64,000 bases of DNA from Crocinitomicaceae bacterium (GCA_024643555.1 JAHEMQ010000001.1:39383-103382); one strand, 5' to 3'. Numbered from the stretch's first letter, positions 50,708 through 60,924 are shown. Numbers and translations are program-made. Notes: generated by a model not told the origin, from the letters alone.

Positions 50708-50733
50708 GCTTCAAATTTAAGGATTCCATTGAA

Positions 50734-51315
50734 TTAGTGGGACGGATAATCGGGATGACTTTGTCTCTTTTCGTTGATCATGATGGTGAACAATACGGCG
50801 TCATAGGCAAAGTGTGCAGCAATGGCAAACCAAAGTCCAAATTGAATGAAACCGAAGGAAAGAAGGAAGATAAAGGGAAGGACGATTAACCCATACATGG
50901 AGAAGCGCCAATTCCATGGATTTAAATAACCATGGAGCGCAACAAACACGAGCGATGTTAACCATGGACCACCCCAAAGTTGCAAGCCTGCACGAAACAA
51001 TAGTTCTTCTCCTACACCCGCACAAACTGAAAGCATAATTCCGTCGAGGTAGGTGAGGGGAAGTTGTGAGATGAGATGGTCGACTTTTGTTGGGACAGAA
51101 TCGAAAAACGGTGCTTTCATGAAAAGGTAAGCGATGAAGGCATAGACAAATCCGAATTCTAATCCATAAACAGTTGCAATGAAGTTTGCTTTTTCAAGCT
51201 GCAGAAAAGCATTCAGGTCCAAATGATAAAAATAATGTGCCATTAGAAAACCTGGAATTGGAAAAAGCAACAGCGTAACCAATCCGAGAAAACGTATTTT
51301 ACTAATATTTTGCAC
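50734..51315 (-). CDS. CPBP family intramembrane metalloprotease
   Basis: VCAGVGEELLFRAGLQLWGG, SLVFVALHGYLNPWNW, GLWFAIAAHFAYDAVLF; GTG start. Confidence 0.9.
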   Translation of the reverse strand: MQNISKIRFLGLVTLLLFPIPGFLMAHYFYHLDLNAFLQLEKANFIATVYGLEFGFVYAFIAYLFMKAPFFDSVPTKVDHLISQLPLTYLDGIMLSVCAGVGEELLFRAGLQLWGGPWLTSLVFVALHGYLNPWNWRFSMYGLIVLPFIFLLSFGFIQFGLWFAIAAHFAYDAVLFTIMINEKRQSHPDYPSH

Positions 51316-51438
51316 TTTTTTTTATCGGAATTTGGTGTTTTTGAAAAATACTTCTATATTCGTTGCTCTAAACCTAAAAAAACGCCTATAGATCAAATTT
51401 ACTTTTAATTGTTGACTTTTCAGCAGAAATTGTAAGTT

Positions 51439-52038
51439 ATGGTTTTATCTTCGTTAGGCGATTCTGAATTAATCCGTTTGTATCTCAATGAAAATGAAAG
51501 TGCTTTTGAAGTACTCCTCATGCGTTATAAAAATCAATTATTCAAGTTCATTTGTTCAAAGGTGAAGGATGTTGATTTAGCAAATGATATCTTTCAGGAG
51601 ACTTTCATAAAAATCATTCACAACATTAAGTTGGGTAAGTACAATGAAGAAGGTAAGTTTCTTCCATGGGCAACGCGCATCGCGCAAAACCTCATTATTG
51701 ATTTTTTCAGAAAGCAATCAAAAGTGAAAATTTTTTCTGAGCGAAATGCATACCTAGAAGACTTCTCTATCTTTCAACGCATTGCTTGTCCAGAAAAAAA
51801 TTATGTTCAGGCGGAGTCTACTCGTGAGTTACATGCCCAGTTGATTCAGTTGCTACATTGCCTCCCGAAGGTCCAGCGAGAAATCGTAGAATTACGCATT
51901 TTTCAAGATCTTTCCTTCAAGGAAATTGCTGAATCTGAAAACATCAGCATTAACACAGCGCTTGGACGCATGCGTTATGCATTGATCAACTTGCGAAAAT
52001 TACTCGAAGAAAACGAGATTGTAACACAAATCGCTTAA
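51439..52038 (+). CDS. RNA polymerase sigma-70 (ECF-like) factor
   Basis: DVDLANDIFQETFIKIIHNI (region 2) and LPKVQREIVELRIFQDLSFKEIAESENISINTALGRMRYALINLRK (region 4). Confidence 0.95.
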   Translation: MVLSSLGDSELIRLYLNENESAFEVLLMRYKNQLFKFICSKVKDVDLANDIFQETFIKIIHNIKLGKYNEEGKFLPWATRIAQNLIIDFFRKQSKVKIFSERNAYLEDFSIFQRIACPEKNYVQAESTRELHAQLIQLLHCLPKVQREIVELRIFQDLSFKEIAESENISINTALGRMRYALINLRKLLEENEIVTQIA

Positions 52039-52093
52039 GGACTCTACTCATTCTTTTTTCCTTTTTTAGCAAGGGATTTCAGCCTATTTTGGC

Positions 52094-52101
52094 TATCTTT
52101 G
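52094..52101 (+). promoter_or_regulatory. -7 box TATCTTTG upstream of ffh
   Basis: TATCTTTGTCAC, 22 nt before the ffh ATG. Confidence 0.6.
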
Positions 52102-52123
52102 TCACTTAAATTTATGAGTAGCT

Positions 52124-53470
52124 ATGTTTGAAAATTTAACGGACAAGTTTGAACGCGCGTTTAAAGTTCTAAAAGGACAAGGACAAATTACAGAAATTAA
52201 TGTAGCGGAAACGCTGAAAGAAGTGCGTCGTGCCTTATTAGATGCCGATGTGAACTTTAATACAGCGAAACAATTCACGAATACAGTCAAAGAAAAAGCG
52301 TTAGGTAGAGATGTTCTAACAGCAGTTTCTCCTGGTCAATTAATGATCAAAATTTGCCACGAGGAACTCGTTGCATTAATGGGTGGAAACGAAAGTGAAA
52401 TCAACTTAAAAGGGAATCCTTCCATTGTATTAATGTCTGGATTGCAAGGTTCTGGTAAAACTACATTTACGGGAAAATTGGGTTCCTACCTAAAGAATAA
52501 AAAAGGCAAAAAGGTATTATTAGTCGCTTGTGACGTCTATCGTCCGGCGGCAATTGATCAGTTGCATGTACTTGGTGAACAATTAGACATCGAGGTCTAT
52601 TCAAATCGTGAGGATAAAAATCCAGTATCGATCTCTACAGCGGCCATCCAATATGCAAAAAGTAATTCGTTTAACGTGGTCATCATCGATACGGCAGGAC
52701 GCCTAGCGGTGGATGAGCAAATGATGAATGAAATTGCCCAAGTCAAGGAAGCAGTTCAACCGAGTGAAACATTGTTTGTGGTGGATTCCATGACTGGTCA
52801 AGATGCGGTGAATACAGCGAAAGCATTTAATGACCGCATCAATTTCGATGGCGTTGTGTTAACGAAATTGGACGGTGATACGCGAGGTGGGGCAGCGCTT
52901 TCAATTAAAGCGATTGTCAACAAACCGATCAAATTCGTCGGAACTGGTGAGAAAATGGATGCATTGGATGTGTTCTATCCTTCCCGTATGGCGGATCGTA
53001 TCCTCGGAATGGGGGATGTGGTTTCCTTGGTAGAACGTGCGCAAGAGCAATTCGACGAAGAGGAAGCAAGAAAGTTGCAAAAGAAAATCATGAAGGATCA
53101 ATTTGATTTCAATGATTTCTTGGCGCAATTACAACAAATTAAGAAAATGGGGAACGTCAAAGACTTGATGGGGATGATTCCAGGAATGGGAAAAGCCATG
53201 AAGGATGTTGATGTTCCGGACGATGCGTTTAAAGGTGTCGAAGCAATCATTCTCTCCATGACACCGAAAGAACGTTCCAATCCTGCATTGTTGAATAACA
53301 TGCGCAAAGCACGTATTGCAAAAGGTAGTGGAACGAGTCTTCAAGATGTCAATAAATTGATGAAGCAATTTGAGGACATGCGAAAAATGATGAAAATGAT
53401 GAGTAATCCACGCAATATGATGGGGATGATGAATAAACTGAAAGGAATGGGCGGTATGCCCGGAATGTAA
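52124..53470 (+). CDS. ffh: Signal recognition particle protein Ffh
   Basis: MFENLTDKFERAFKVLKGQG, GLQGSGKTTFTGKL, VACDVYRPAAIDQL, DTAGRL, Met-rich C-terminal M domain. Confidence 0.98.
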   Translation: MFENLTDKFERAFKVLKGQGQITEINVAETLKEVRRALLDADVNFNTAKQFTNTVKEKALGRDVLTAVSPGQLMIKICHEELVALMGGNESEINLKGNPSIVLMSGLQGSGKTTFTGKLGSYLKNKKGKKVLLVACDVYRPAAIDQLHVLGEQLDIEVYSNREDKNPVSISTAAIQYAKSNSFNVVIIDTAGRLAVDEQMMNEIAQVKEAVQPSETLFVVDSMTGQDAVNTAKAFNDRINFDGVVLTKLDGDTRGGAALSIKAIVNKPIKFVGTGEKMDALDVFYPSRMADRILGMGDVVSLVERAQEQFDEEEARKLQKKIMKDQFDFNDFLAQLQQIKKMGNVKDLMGMIPGMGKAMKDVDVPDDAFKGVEAIILSMTPKERSNPALLNNMRKARIAKGSGTSLQDVNKLMKQFEDMRKMMKMMSNPRNMMGMMNKLKGMGGMPGM

Positions 53471-53473
53471 TAG

Positions 53474-54418
53474 ATGGAAGAATTCGATTTATATCCACCA
53501 AAGCCACTGATTGAAAAAGTGAAAGTCGAAAGTAATTGGGGCTTGACTTTTTTTTCAATGGTCTTATTTGTTGGAACCTTTCTATTCATCTTTAAAGATC
53601 AATTGCGTTTTGTTCTTTTTCTGATCATGGTTCTTTTTATTCATGAAATGGGACATTATCTTTTCATGAAGCTCTTTAACTATCAGAATGTTCGAATGCT
53701 GTTCATTCCTTTAATGGGTGCCTTTGTGCAAGGCAATAAGGAAAAGTACTCTCAAAAAGAGAGTTTCTTTGTGATCTCCGCTGGTCCTTTTCCTGGGATT
53801 TGGATTGGATCAGCGATTTTGGTTTTTGCATCTATTTATAAACAAGAATGGATGTTGGAGCTCAGTTTTTTGTTTCTATTTCTCAATGTCATCAACCTCA
53901 TTCCGATTGATCCATTGGATGGTGGTCAATTATTCAAACTATACGTAACTAAAAAAAGGGATTTGTTCTTGATGGTTTTCGCTTTAGTTTCCTCAATGCT
54001 TATGATCTTAGTGGGGTGGAAAATTGATAGCTATGTAATTTTAGCCTTTGGATTTCTAATGGGTTTTAAAGTACGAAGTTTTCAACGCAGTTATCACTTG
54101 CGTAAGGTGATGGATGAAAAAAACATCCGTTTCGAATCAACATACGATGAATTGACGAATGAGGAATATGCAAAAATCAAAGAAGTCCTAATAGATGAAA
54201 CACCGGCACTTCAAAAATACCTCAGCTTATCGGAAGAGAACAATGACGAATTACTGGCCTCTCATGTGAATGCGGCCTTGTTGGCTCCGGTGAAACAAGA
54301 TGCGAGTCGAACTCTAAAAGTTTTGATCATTTTCTTTTGGTTACTTTCTCTGTCTTTGCCCGTCTATTTATTATTGAGTGATGTACTCGATTTTAGTTGG
54401 TATTTTGAAAAATTGTAA
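53474..54418 (+). CDS. Site-2 protease / M50 family membrane metalloprotease
   Basis: FIHEMGHYLFMKLF (HExxH) and INLIPIDPLDGGQLFKL. Confidence 0.9.
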   Translation: MEEFDLYPPKPLIEKVKVESNWGLTFFSMVLFVGTFLFIFKDQLRFVLFLIMVLFIHEMGHYLFMKLFNYQNVRMLFIPLMGAFVQGNKEKYSQKESFFVISAGPFPGIWIGSAILVFASIYKQEWMLELSFLFLFLNVINLIPIDPLDGGQLFKLYVTKKRDLFLMVFALVSSMLMILVGWKIDSYVILAFGFLMGFKVRSFQRSYHLRKVMDEKNIRFESTYDELTNEEYAKIKEVLIDETPALQKYLSLSEENNDELLASHVNAALLAPVKQDASRTLKVLIIFFWLLSLSLPVYLLLSDVLDFSWYFEKL

Positions 54419-54421
54419 TCC

Positions 54422-55129
54422 GTGAAATTCACTCATTTCCTTTCGATTCTCTGCTTATTGGTATTGCCATTCTCTGCAATCGGACAATGTGAACAGGTGT
54501 TTGTTTCTGGAAGAGTAGTGGATACGATGAATCGGGATGTTTTTTACAATTTGATGGTGATTAATAAAACAACTGGACGCGGTGTTTTCGGTCAGCCCAA
54601 TGGGTACTTTTCGGTTTACGTTCGTCCAGGTGATAAAATCGCTTTGTCCACCAAAGGTTACCCTGTTTATGAATTCATTGCTACGGCTGACAAAGATTGT
54701 CAAAATCACATTTATGCCATTATTGAACGCATTCCACAGGAAGTGGAGCAGGTGGTGGTGCGTCCATTGAAATCATTAGAACAAATTAAAGAGGAACGAC
54801 AAGCCTTGTCACAACGGGAAACGCGCTTGGTTACTGGCGTTAATGTGTTACAGAGTCCAATTACGGCCTTGTATCAAGCATTCTCTAAGAAGGAACAAAA
54901 TAAGCAATGGATTGCGGAACAGCAGTACAAGGACGATCAACGACGCGTGGTGAAGGAATTACTTCGTTTGTATGTGGCCTTCGATATTATTGACTTACCA
55001 GAAGCCACCTTTGATGATTTTATTACCTTCTTGAACATCGATGAAAATTTCATAAAAACGGCATCCGAAATGGAATTGGTATTATTTATCAAGGATAAAT
55101 ACGATCACTTTAAAAGCCTTAATCGCTAA
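54422..55129 (+). CDS. Carboxypeptidase-like regulatory domain protein, secreted (hypothetical)
   Basis: GTG start; signal peptide; VSGRVVDTMNRDVFYNLMVINKTTGRGVFGQPNGYFSVYVRPGDKIALSTKGY. Confidence 0.75.
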   Translation: MKFTHFLSILCLLVLPFSAIGQCEQVFVSGRVVDTMNRDVFYNLMVINKTTGRGVFGQPNGYFSVYVRPGDKIALSTKGYPVYEFIATADKDCQNHIYAIIERIPQEVEQVVVRPLKSLEQIKEERQALSQRETRLVTGVNVLQSPITALYQAFSKKEQNKQWIAEQQYKDDQRRVVKELLRLYVAFDIIDLPEATFDDFITFLNIDENFIKTASEMELVLFIKDKYDHFKSLNR

Positions 55130-55130
55130 T

Positions 55131-56294
55131 TTATTGTAGTCTTTTTGTAGGTTCCCAAATACTCGATTTGATTCCTCCTAAAAATTTAAAAAATCCAAGA
55201 AACAAGGCAATGTTCATGGAAGTGAAGTGCAATAAATATCGGAGCCATTTAAAGTGAATCCCGATTTTTTTTCCAAGGTAATCTGGAATGTAAAACACGA
55301 ATGGAAGGATGAACAATCCGTTCAAGATTCGATAAGCGATGTGTTCAAGACTTAAATAACTTGTTGCAATAAGGATAAACAACATGAAAAAAGGAATCAT
55401 CCAACGAAGGAATTTATGCGAGAAAAAAGCGTAAGAAATTCCGTCAAAACGAAATAACATGGGCCAAAATCGACTGAGGTTTTGAAAGTTTCCTGCTGAA
55501 ATTCGAATTTTTCGTTTGAATTCGATCCAAGATTCATTGGAAACATCTTCGAATACACGAGCGTTTTGCTCATTAATACAGCGGTATCCTTTTTGTAGAA
55601 TCAGCATGTTCAAGTAGAAATCGTCTACTAAAAAATGTGTAGGAATGGGTTCAAAACAGGATTTTCGAAATGCGAAACAGCCACCGAAAGGACCCATCAT
55701 CGCTCCCCAGATTTTTCCTTCCGCATGTTTTGTTTGCACTTCATTGGATATGTAGCCGTTTTCAGCCATGGAAATTCCTGTTTCCTTTACGCCAAAATGC
55801 TCCATTCGACTGTCCACTAAACCAATGTTTGGATTTTTAAAATGCTTTACCAGCTGCGAAATGGTATTCGCTTCGAACAAGACATTGGCGTCGGTCATGA
55901 TAATGACTTCGTTTTCAGCTAGTTCAGTTAATTGATTGACCACATTGATCTTCCCTTGTCTTTCCTGAAATTCAACCAATGTAAGGTGAGGAAATTTTGA
56001 TTGATAGGTAGAAATGATTTCAACCGTTCGGTCTTTACAATGATCGGCTCCAATGATCAACTGAATGTGCTCCAAAGAAAAATTAGATGCAAGCACACTT
56101 TCTAATTTCTGCTGGATGACTTTTTCCTCATTGTGTGCTGGGATGATGATGCTCACGGAGGGAAGTTCATCCTCATAGATCATATCATTTGACGATTTGA
56201 AGCGTGCAAAATATTGAGTGATAAGAGGATAGACAACATAACTATGTATGATGAATCCAATTCCCAGCCAAATAACGATTTCTACGATGAGCAT
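55131..56294 (-). CDS. Glycosyltransferase family 2, membrane-associated
   Basis: PSVSIIIPAHNEEKVIQQKLESVLASNF, MTDANVLFE, GPFGGCFAFRKSCFEPIP; C-terminal TM segments. Confidence 0.93.
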   Translation of the reverse strand: MLIVEIVIWLGIGFIIHSYVVYPLITQYFARFKSSNDMIYEDELPSVSIIIPAHNEEKVIQQKLESVLASNFSLEHIQLIIGADHCKDRTVEIISTYQSKFPHLTLVEFQERQGKINVVNQLTELAENEVIIMTDANVLFEANTISQLVKHFKNPNIGLVDSRMEHFGVKETGISMAENGYISNEVQTKHAEGKIWGAMMGPFGGCFAFRKSCFEPIPTHFLVDDFYLNMLILQKGYRCINEQNARVFEDVSNESWIEFKRKIRISAGNFQNLSRFWPMLFRFDGISYAFFSHKFLRWMIPFFMLFILIATSYLSLEHIAYRILNGLFILPFVFYIPDYLGKKIGIHFKWLRYLLHFTSMNIALFLGFFKFLGGIKSSIWEPTKRLQ

Positions 56295-56350
56295 GCGGTC
56301 TTGCGTTTCACGACAATATTAAACATTATTTGGGGAATCTGAATGAGCTT

Positions 56351-57532
56351 TTAGTTCGATTCCATTTCTTGCATTAAAATCTCTTGTACAAACTCCGGGG
56401 AAAAACAACGCTCCACAAATTGCTTTCCAATTTTTCCACGTGTCTGACGAAGTTCTGGGTCACGCAATAGTTGCAAGAGATCATCTCTAAAAGATTCAGT
56501 CGAAAAATGCACGGGAATAAAGGTTTCAATGGTTAGTCCTTCTGCCGCTTTCTGAGTTAAAACACAAGGTGCTCCAACACTCATTGCTTCGAGAACCTTC
56601 ATTTTAATTCCCGAACCAGAGTGCAAGGATCCCACAAAGATTCCATGTTCTGCAATGAAGGACTGTGCGTCTTCGACAAAACCATGGAAATGAATATTTG
56701 GATGGATGCATTCACTTTGAAGAATTTCACTCTTCCTTCCGGCGATATGAAAGCTTAAGTTCGGGAATTCTTTGAGTAAGCTTGGGAAAATATGAGTGAC
56801 GAACCATCGAACAGCTTCTACATTGGGTTCCCAATCAAAGGCACCTAAAAAACAAATGCTGTTCTCAATTGCGGATGAAACGAGTTTGTTTTTTGGGATG
56901 GAGGATGGAACATAGCTGATTCTTGCAGTCGTTTGTGTGGCCATTTCCAATTGATCATCCTTTGAAATAGGTAAAATAACGTCAACTTCATTCCAACAAG
57001 CTCGTTCTTCTTTTTTTAAGGTAATTGCCAGTTGATTCAAGTACCATGATTTCAATGGATTCTTTGTGTTTTTCGCTAAATCCTCCCAAATACGGTACTC
57101 CAAATTGTGGGAGCGATATAGTATTTTTCCTTTGAAAAACGATCGGATATATGGTGTGTAAATCGCTGCGTATAAACTTTCAAAAACAAGGATGTCGTAG
57201 TGATTTTCGTTCAACTTTTGATGAAGCACTTTTTTAACATTTTCTTGAAAGAATCGTTTGGTATGGTAGGATTGTTGGGTTAACAAGCTAAAGAATGCCG
57301 GTATAACTTTAATGCGTGTATCTATTGGAATTCCTTCAAATGCTATGTTCGATGAAATCACTTGTTCAAAGGCATGAACATCGAAGCCATGTTTGTGGGT
57401 GCTCAAAGTGAGGTAGTCAATATGCTGAATACTCGGAATGGCGCAAACATCCGACAAGAAACGACTCATGGCCAAACAACCACCGTCAACAATCGGGTAG
57501 GGAGGTTTATGACTGAGAATGAGTAGACGCAT
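56351..57532 (-). CDS. Glycosyltransferase family 1/4
   Basis: MRLLILSHKPPYPIVDGGCLAM; FLGAFDWEPNVEAVRWFVTHIFP; GSGIKMKVLEAMSVGAPCVLT. Probable start ATG 57532. Confidence 0.9.
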   Translation of the reverse strand: MRLLILSHKPPYPIVDGGCLAMSRFLSDVCAIPSIQHIDYLTLSTHKHGFDVHAFEQVISSNIAFEGIPIDTRIKVIPAFFSLLTQQSYHTKRFFQENVKKVLHQKLNENHYDILVFESLYAAIYTPYIRSFFKGKILYRSHNLEYRIWEDLAKNTKNPLKSWYLNQLAITLKKEERACWNEVDVILPISKDDQLEMATQTTARISYVPSSIPKNKLVSSAIENSICFLGAFDWEPNVEAVRWFVTHIFPSLLKEFPNLSFHIAGRKSEILQSECIHPNIHFHGFVEDAQSFIAEHGIFVGSLHSGSGIKMKVLEAMSVGAPCVLTQKAAEGLTIETFIPVHFSTESFRDDLLQLLRDPELRQTRGKIGKQFVERCFSPEFVQEILMQEMESN

Positions 57533-58991
57533 TTTTCTTAAAAATTCGTTGAATGAATTTGTTCCACATTTCTTTTGAAAATACTTGTGAATCATTGGCT
57601 GCGGCGCGTGTGATCACCCAAGCAATTGGAGTGAAGAAGAATCCTGCTAACCACATTCCAAGAAAGGGGGAAAGGGTATTTGTTTCTGCCAAATTCTCAC
57701 CAATACTGTTGAGCATAAAATACACCATGAATGTCAAAGCGGCCACGACTACTGGAGCTCCGAATCCACCTTTTCGAATGATTGCACCCAATGGACCACC
57801 CACAAAGAATAGAACCACAACGGCGTAAGTCAATGCTAGTTTTTTGTGAAACTCAATCCAATATAGATCCGATTCTTTCTCCATGACTTGCATGAATTGT
57901 TGCTGGTTATCGACTGTTTCGTTCGAGCGACGCAATCTTGAAATCACCGTGTTTTTTGCTTGTAGTCGGTCAACAGCATTCAATTCTTTGAGATCAATGT
58001 CGTCTACTTTTGGTTGACTAAAGGCATCGGTCAATGGTTGCTGGTAACGGATTTTATCATTGAAGGATACAAATTCTTTTGAACTATTTTCTGCAAACGT
58101 TTTGTAAATGTTGTTCTTTTTCTTTTCGAGGGAGTCCATGACAGTATTTATCTGAAACACGTTCATCATCTCATATTTGTCCGTAAACAAATCCTCATCC
58201 GTGCGATTCAAATTGAATCCCGCAATGCTCAATTTATACGTGCCATGTTCGAAGTATGACACACGAGATGGACGTCCGGAGGGATTTTGAATACTGCCAT
58301 CAGGCAAGAAAAGTGGATTTTGAATGTTGAGTTCTTCCAAGATATGTCCATCCTTTAAATCGAAAAACATAAATTGTCCATTCGCGGACTTGTAAATGCG
58401 CGCTTCTTTCGCTTTCACTGTTTTCAATTCCGAGGGATGACTGTAATCATTAATCGTAATTCCTTTGTAAACAGAATCATTTAGTTCCGTTACTTTAATG
58501 GAGAAACCTTCAAAGTCTTTGGTGTAAACACCCGGCGTCAAAATCGATGAGATTTTTGTGTTTTGAATATCGTAAATCAGTGTGTGAAACTTCAAGTTAA
58601 ACACCGGAATCACGTAATTGGCGAAGTAAAAAGTCCCAATGGATATGATGATTACAATGACCATCAACGGACGCATAATGCGGTAAAGTGAAAATCCACT
58701 TGACTTAAGCGCAGTAAGTTCATTGTTCTCAGCAAAACTCCCAAAAGTCATCAAAGAGGACAAGAGGATGGCTAAAGGAAGTGCTAATTGAATCAGGTTG
58801 GCAGAAACGTAAAATAAGAGTTCAAAAATGACCCAGATACTGAGACCTTTCCCCATAAGGTCATCCATGTAAACCCAAAAAAATTGAAGAATGAGTATGA
58901 ACATTGAAATGACCAAGGTCACAATAAAGGGACCAGCAAAGGAACGAATGCTAAATAGGTACAGTCTTTTCAATCCTGAAAATTTCGGCAA
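57507..58991 (-). CDS. LptF/LptG family permease
   Basis: LKRLYLFSIRSFAGPFIVTLVISMFILILQFFWVYMDDLMGKGL, FGSFAENNELTALKSSGFSLYRIMRPL, YAVVVLFFVGGPLGAIIRKGGFGAPVV. Confidence 0.95.
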   Translation of the reverse strand: MPKFSGLKRLYLFSIRSFAGPFIVTLVISMFILILQFFWVYMDDLMGKGLSIWVIFELLFYVSANLIQLALPLAILLSSLMTFGSFAENNELTALKSSGFSLYRIMRPLMVIVIIISIGTFYFANYVIPVFNLKFHTLIYDIQNTKISSILTPGVYTKDFEGFSIKVTELNDSVYKGITINDYSHPSELKTVKAKEARIYKSANGQFMFFDLKDGHILEELNIQNPLFLPDGSIQNPSGRPSRVSYFEHGTYKLSIAGFNLNRTDEDLFTDKYEMMNVFQINTVMDSLEKKKNNIYKTFAENSSKEFVSFNDKIRYQQPLTDAFSQPKVDDIDLKELNAVDRLQAKNTVISRLRRSNETVDNQQQFMQVMEKESDLYWIEFHKKLALTYAVVVLFFVGGPLGAIIRKGGFGAPVVVAALTFMVYFMLNSIGENLAETNTLSPFLGMWLAGFFFTPIAWVITRAAANDSQVFSKEMWNKFIQRIFKKNASTHSQS

Positions 58992-59033
58992 AGGTAGCTA
59001 ATAAACGCAGAAAAAGGAGAAGAATTGCGTGAA

Positions 59034-59417
59034 CTATGAACCAATGACGCGTTTTAAATCATTGACTTGTTGATTCCAAAGCATGATGGCGCCTTCCTTG
59101 TCTTCTGGATAAGCAAAATCAGTGATTTGAAGGGATACGGAGGAAGTCATAGGGTCAACAATGTAAGCAATTTCAAAATAAACATCCAATCCATCTTCCT
59201 CATCCGAAAGCCAGCGCCAACGAATTTTTGCATTGGGTTTGTTTTGTAACAATCGTGCTTCTTCTTCATTTCCATCCCATTCAAAAGAATAGATGTCGTC
59301 TTTTATATTGACGTCGTCCGCGAACCATTCTGACAATCCATCCGGTGTGTTGATTAATTTTTCCAAGACACGTGGTGAAGTTTTAAGAAGGAATTCTAAT
59401 TCGTATTTTTCTTTCAT
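59034..59417 (-). CDS. START-like (SRPBCC) domain protein
   Basis: KYELEFLLKTSPRVLEKLINTPDGLSEWFADDVNI...FEWDGNEEEARLL. Confidence 0.85.
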   Translation of the reverse strand: MKEKYELEFLLKTSPRVLEKLINTPDGLSEWFADDVNIKDDIYSFEWDGNEEEARLLQNKPNAKIRWRWLSDEEDGLDVYFEIAYIVDPMTSSVSLQITDFAYPEDKEGAIMLWNQQVNDLKRVIGS

Positions 59418-59437
59418 GGGACTTCGGTAAATAATTC

Positions 59438-59445
59438 TAATTTTG
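59438..59445 (+). promoter_or_regulatory. -7 box TAATTTTG upstream of the isoprenylcysteine methyltransferase-like gene
   Basis: Overlaps the computed ORF start (59443), supporting ATG 59479 as the start. Confidence 0.5.
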
Positions 59446-59478
59446 TTTTACATCTGCAATATACAAATAAAATCACGA

Positions 59479-60219
59479 ATGTCCGTTAATTCAAGCATCG
59501 AACAGATAGGAAATCAACTTTTTAAGTACCGCGGATTTGTCCCTGTGATTTTTGCGGTTGTGGCATTTTTTATTCAATTAAAGGATACACAAGAACGAAT
59601 GTCCTATGGTTCGTGTGAGGAAATAGCACTTTTTTTAGTTGTATTTGGACATGTGATTCGGGCTTTTACCGTTGGACACCGCAGCATGCACACATCCGGA
59701 CGAAACCGCAGTCATCAGGTAGCGGAAGTACTGAATACAAAAGGAATGTACGCCATTGTTCGTCACCCCTTGTATTTGGCGAATATCTTGATTTGGATTG
59801 GCTGGACCACCTTACTTTGCATTCCTTGGTTGATTGTGGTAGCGACGATTGTTTTTGTACTTTACTACTACTTCATTATGTATGCAGAGGAGCAATTCCT
59901 GCGAAGAAAGTTTGGACAGGAATACGAAAGTTGGCATCGACGGACACCTCGTTTGATTCCGAATCCATTTTTGTACACGGCGAGTTCCAATGATTTTTCG
60001 TGGAGAATCGTTTTTAAAAACGAATATCCTGGTTGGACAGCCAGTATGACGATTGCCTTGTGTATTTATTCTCTTCTTGCCAATATGAGCTATCCAATTT
60101 CAACGTATTACTTTCTCTACATGAAGGGGTGGATGATTTTTGGAGGGGGTATTGCTTTGTTTGGTTTGACATTTCGATTCATCAAGCATCGAACCAAACT
60201 CTTTCACGAGATGGACTAA
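59479..60219 (+). CDS. Isoprenylcysteine carboxyl methyltransferase-like / lipid A phosphate methyltransferase-like membrane protein
   Basis: VLNTKGMYAIVRHPLYLANILIWIGW...EEQFLRRKFGQEYESWHRRTPRLIP (ICMT/PEMT motif). Confidence 0.85.
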   Translation: MSVNSSIEQIGNQLFKYRGFVPVIFAVVAFFIQLKDTQERMSYGSCEEIALFLVVFGHVIRAFTVGHRSMHTSGRNRSHQVAEVLNTKGMYAIVRHPLYLANILIWIGWTTLLCIPWLIVVATIVFVLYYYFIMYAEEQFLRRKFGQEYESWHRRTPRLIPNPFLYTASSNDFSWRIVFKNEYPGWTASMTIALCIYSLLANMSYPISTYYFLYMKGWMIFGGGIALFGLTFRFIKHRTKLFHEMD

Positions 60220-60827
60220 TGTCCGCTTTGGAAAACTTGGCGTTGCTGAAGGGAACGACCCAGGGTCAATTCATCTGCATACTGCAATTCTGAACCGACT
60301 GCGATTCCTCTGGAAATAGAGGTGACGAGGCAATCAAAATGCTGCAGTTTTTTGTACAAATAAAAATTGGTGGTATCACCTTCCATGGTTGGACTCAGCG
60401 CAAAAATAATCTCACGCACTTCTTCCTTTTCCATTTTTTGAAGTAACGATTCAATGTTTAAATCTGCAGGACCTATTCCGTCCATCGGGGAAATTATGCC
60501 ACCCAGAACATGATAAATCCCCTGATACGTTGAAGTTGATTCGATTGCCATGACATCGCGAATGTCCTCTACGACACAAATGGTTCCGTGATCGCGCTTG
60601 GGATTTGCGCAGATGGCACAGATTGGATCATCACTCATATTGCCGCAGCTTTTGCAATGCAATACTTTTTGCTTGAAGTCAATCAATGCACTAGTGAAGT
60701 CAGTGATTTCAACTTCACTTCGTTTGAATAAATCAAGTGCAAGTCGCAGCGCGGAACGACGTCCAACGCCGGGAAGGGTCGCCAATTGATCAACCGCTTT
60801 TTCAAAATATTTAGAAGGAATGTGCAC
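60216..60827 (-). CDS. recR: Recombination protein RecR
   Basis: LATLPGVGRRSALRLALDL, Cys4 CKSCGNMSDDPICAICANPKRD, Toprim CVVEDIRDVMAIE. Start refined from TTG 60845 to GTG 60827. Confidence 0.95.
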   Translation of the reverse strand: MHIPSKYFEKAVDQLATLPGVGRRSALRLALDLFKRSEVEITDFTSALIDFKQKVLHCKSCGNMSDDPICAICANPKRDHGTICVVEDIRDVMAIESTSTYQGIYHVLGGIISPMDGIGPADLNIESLLQKMEKEEVREIIFALSPTMEGDTTNFYLYKKLQHFDCLVTSISRGIAVGSELQYADELTLGRSLQQRQVFQSGH

Positions 60828-60842
60828 GTAAAAAGTTCTGGT

Positions 60843-60850
60843 CAAATTTA
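60843..60850 (-). promoter_or_regulatory. -7 box TAAATTTG upstream of recR
   Basis: CAAATTTA on plus strand; contains the TTG used as start by the ORF caller. Confidence 0.5.
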
Positions 60851-60924
60851 CTTATTCTTTTCAAATAAGGGGAGATACTTTGGAAATAGTCAGTGTAAGA
60901 TTTAAGCCTGTGCCAACAATTGAT

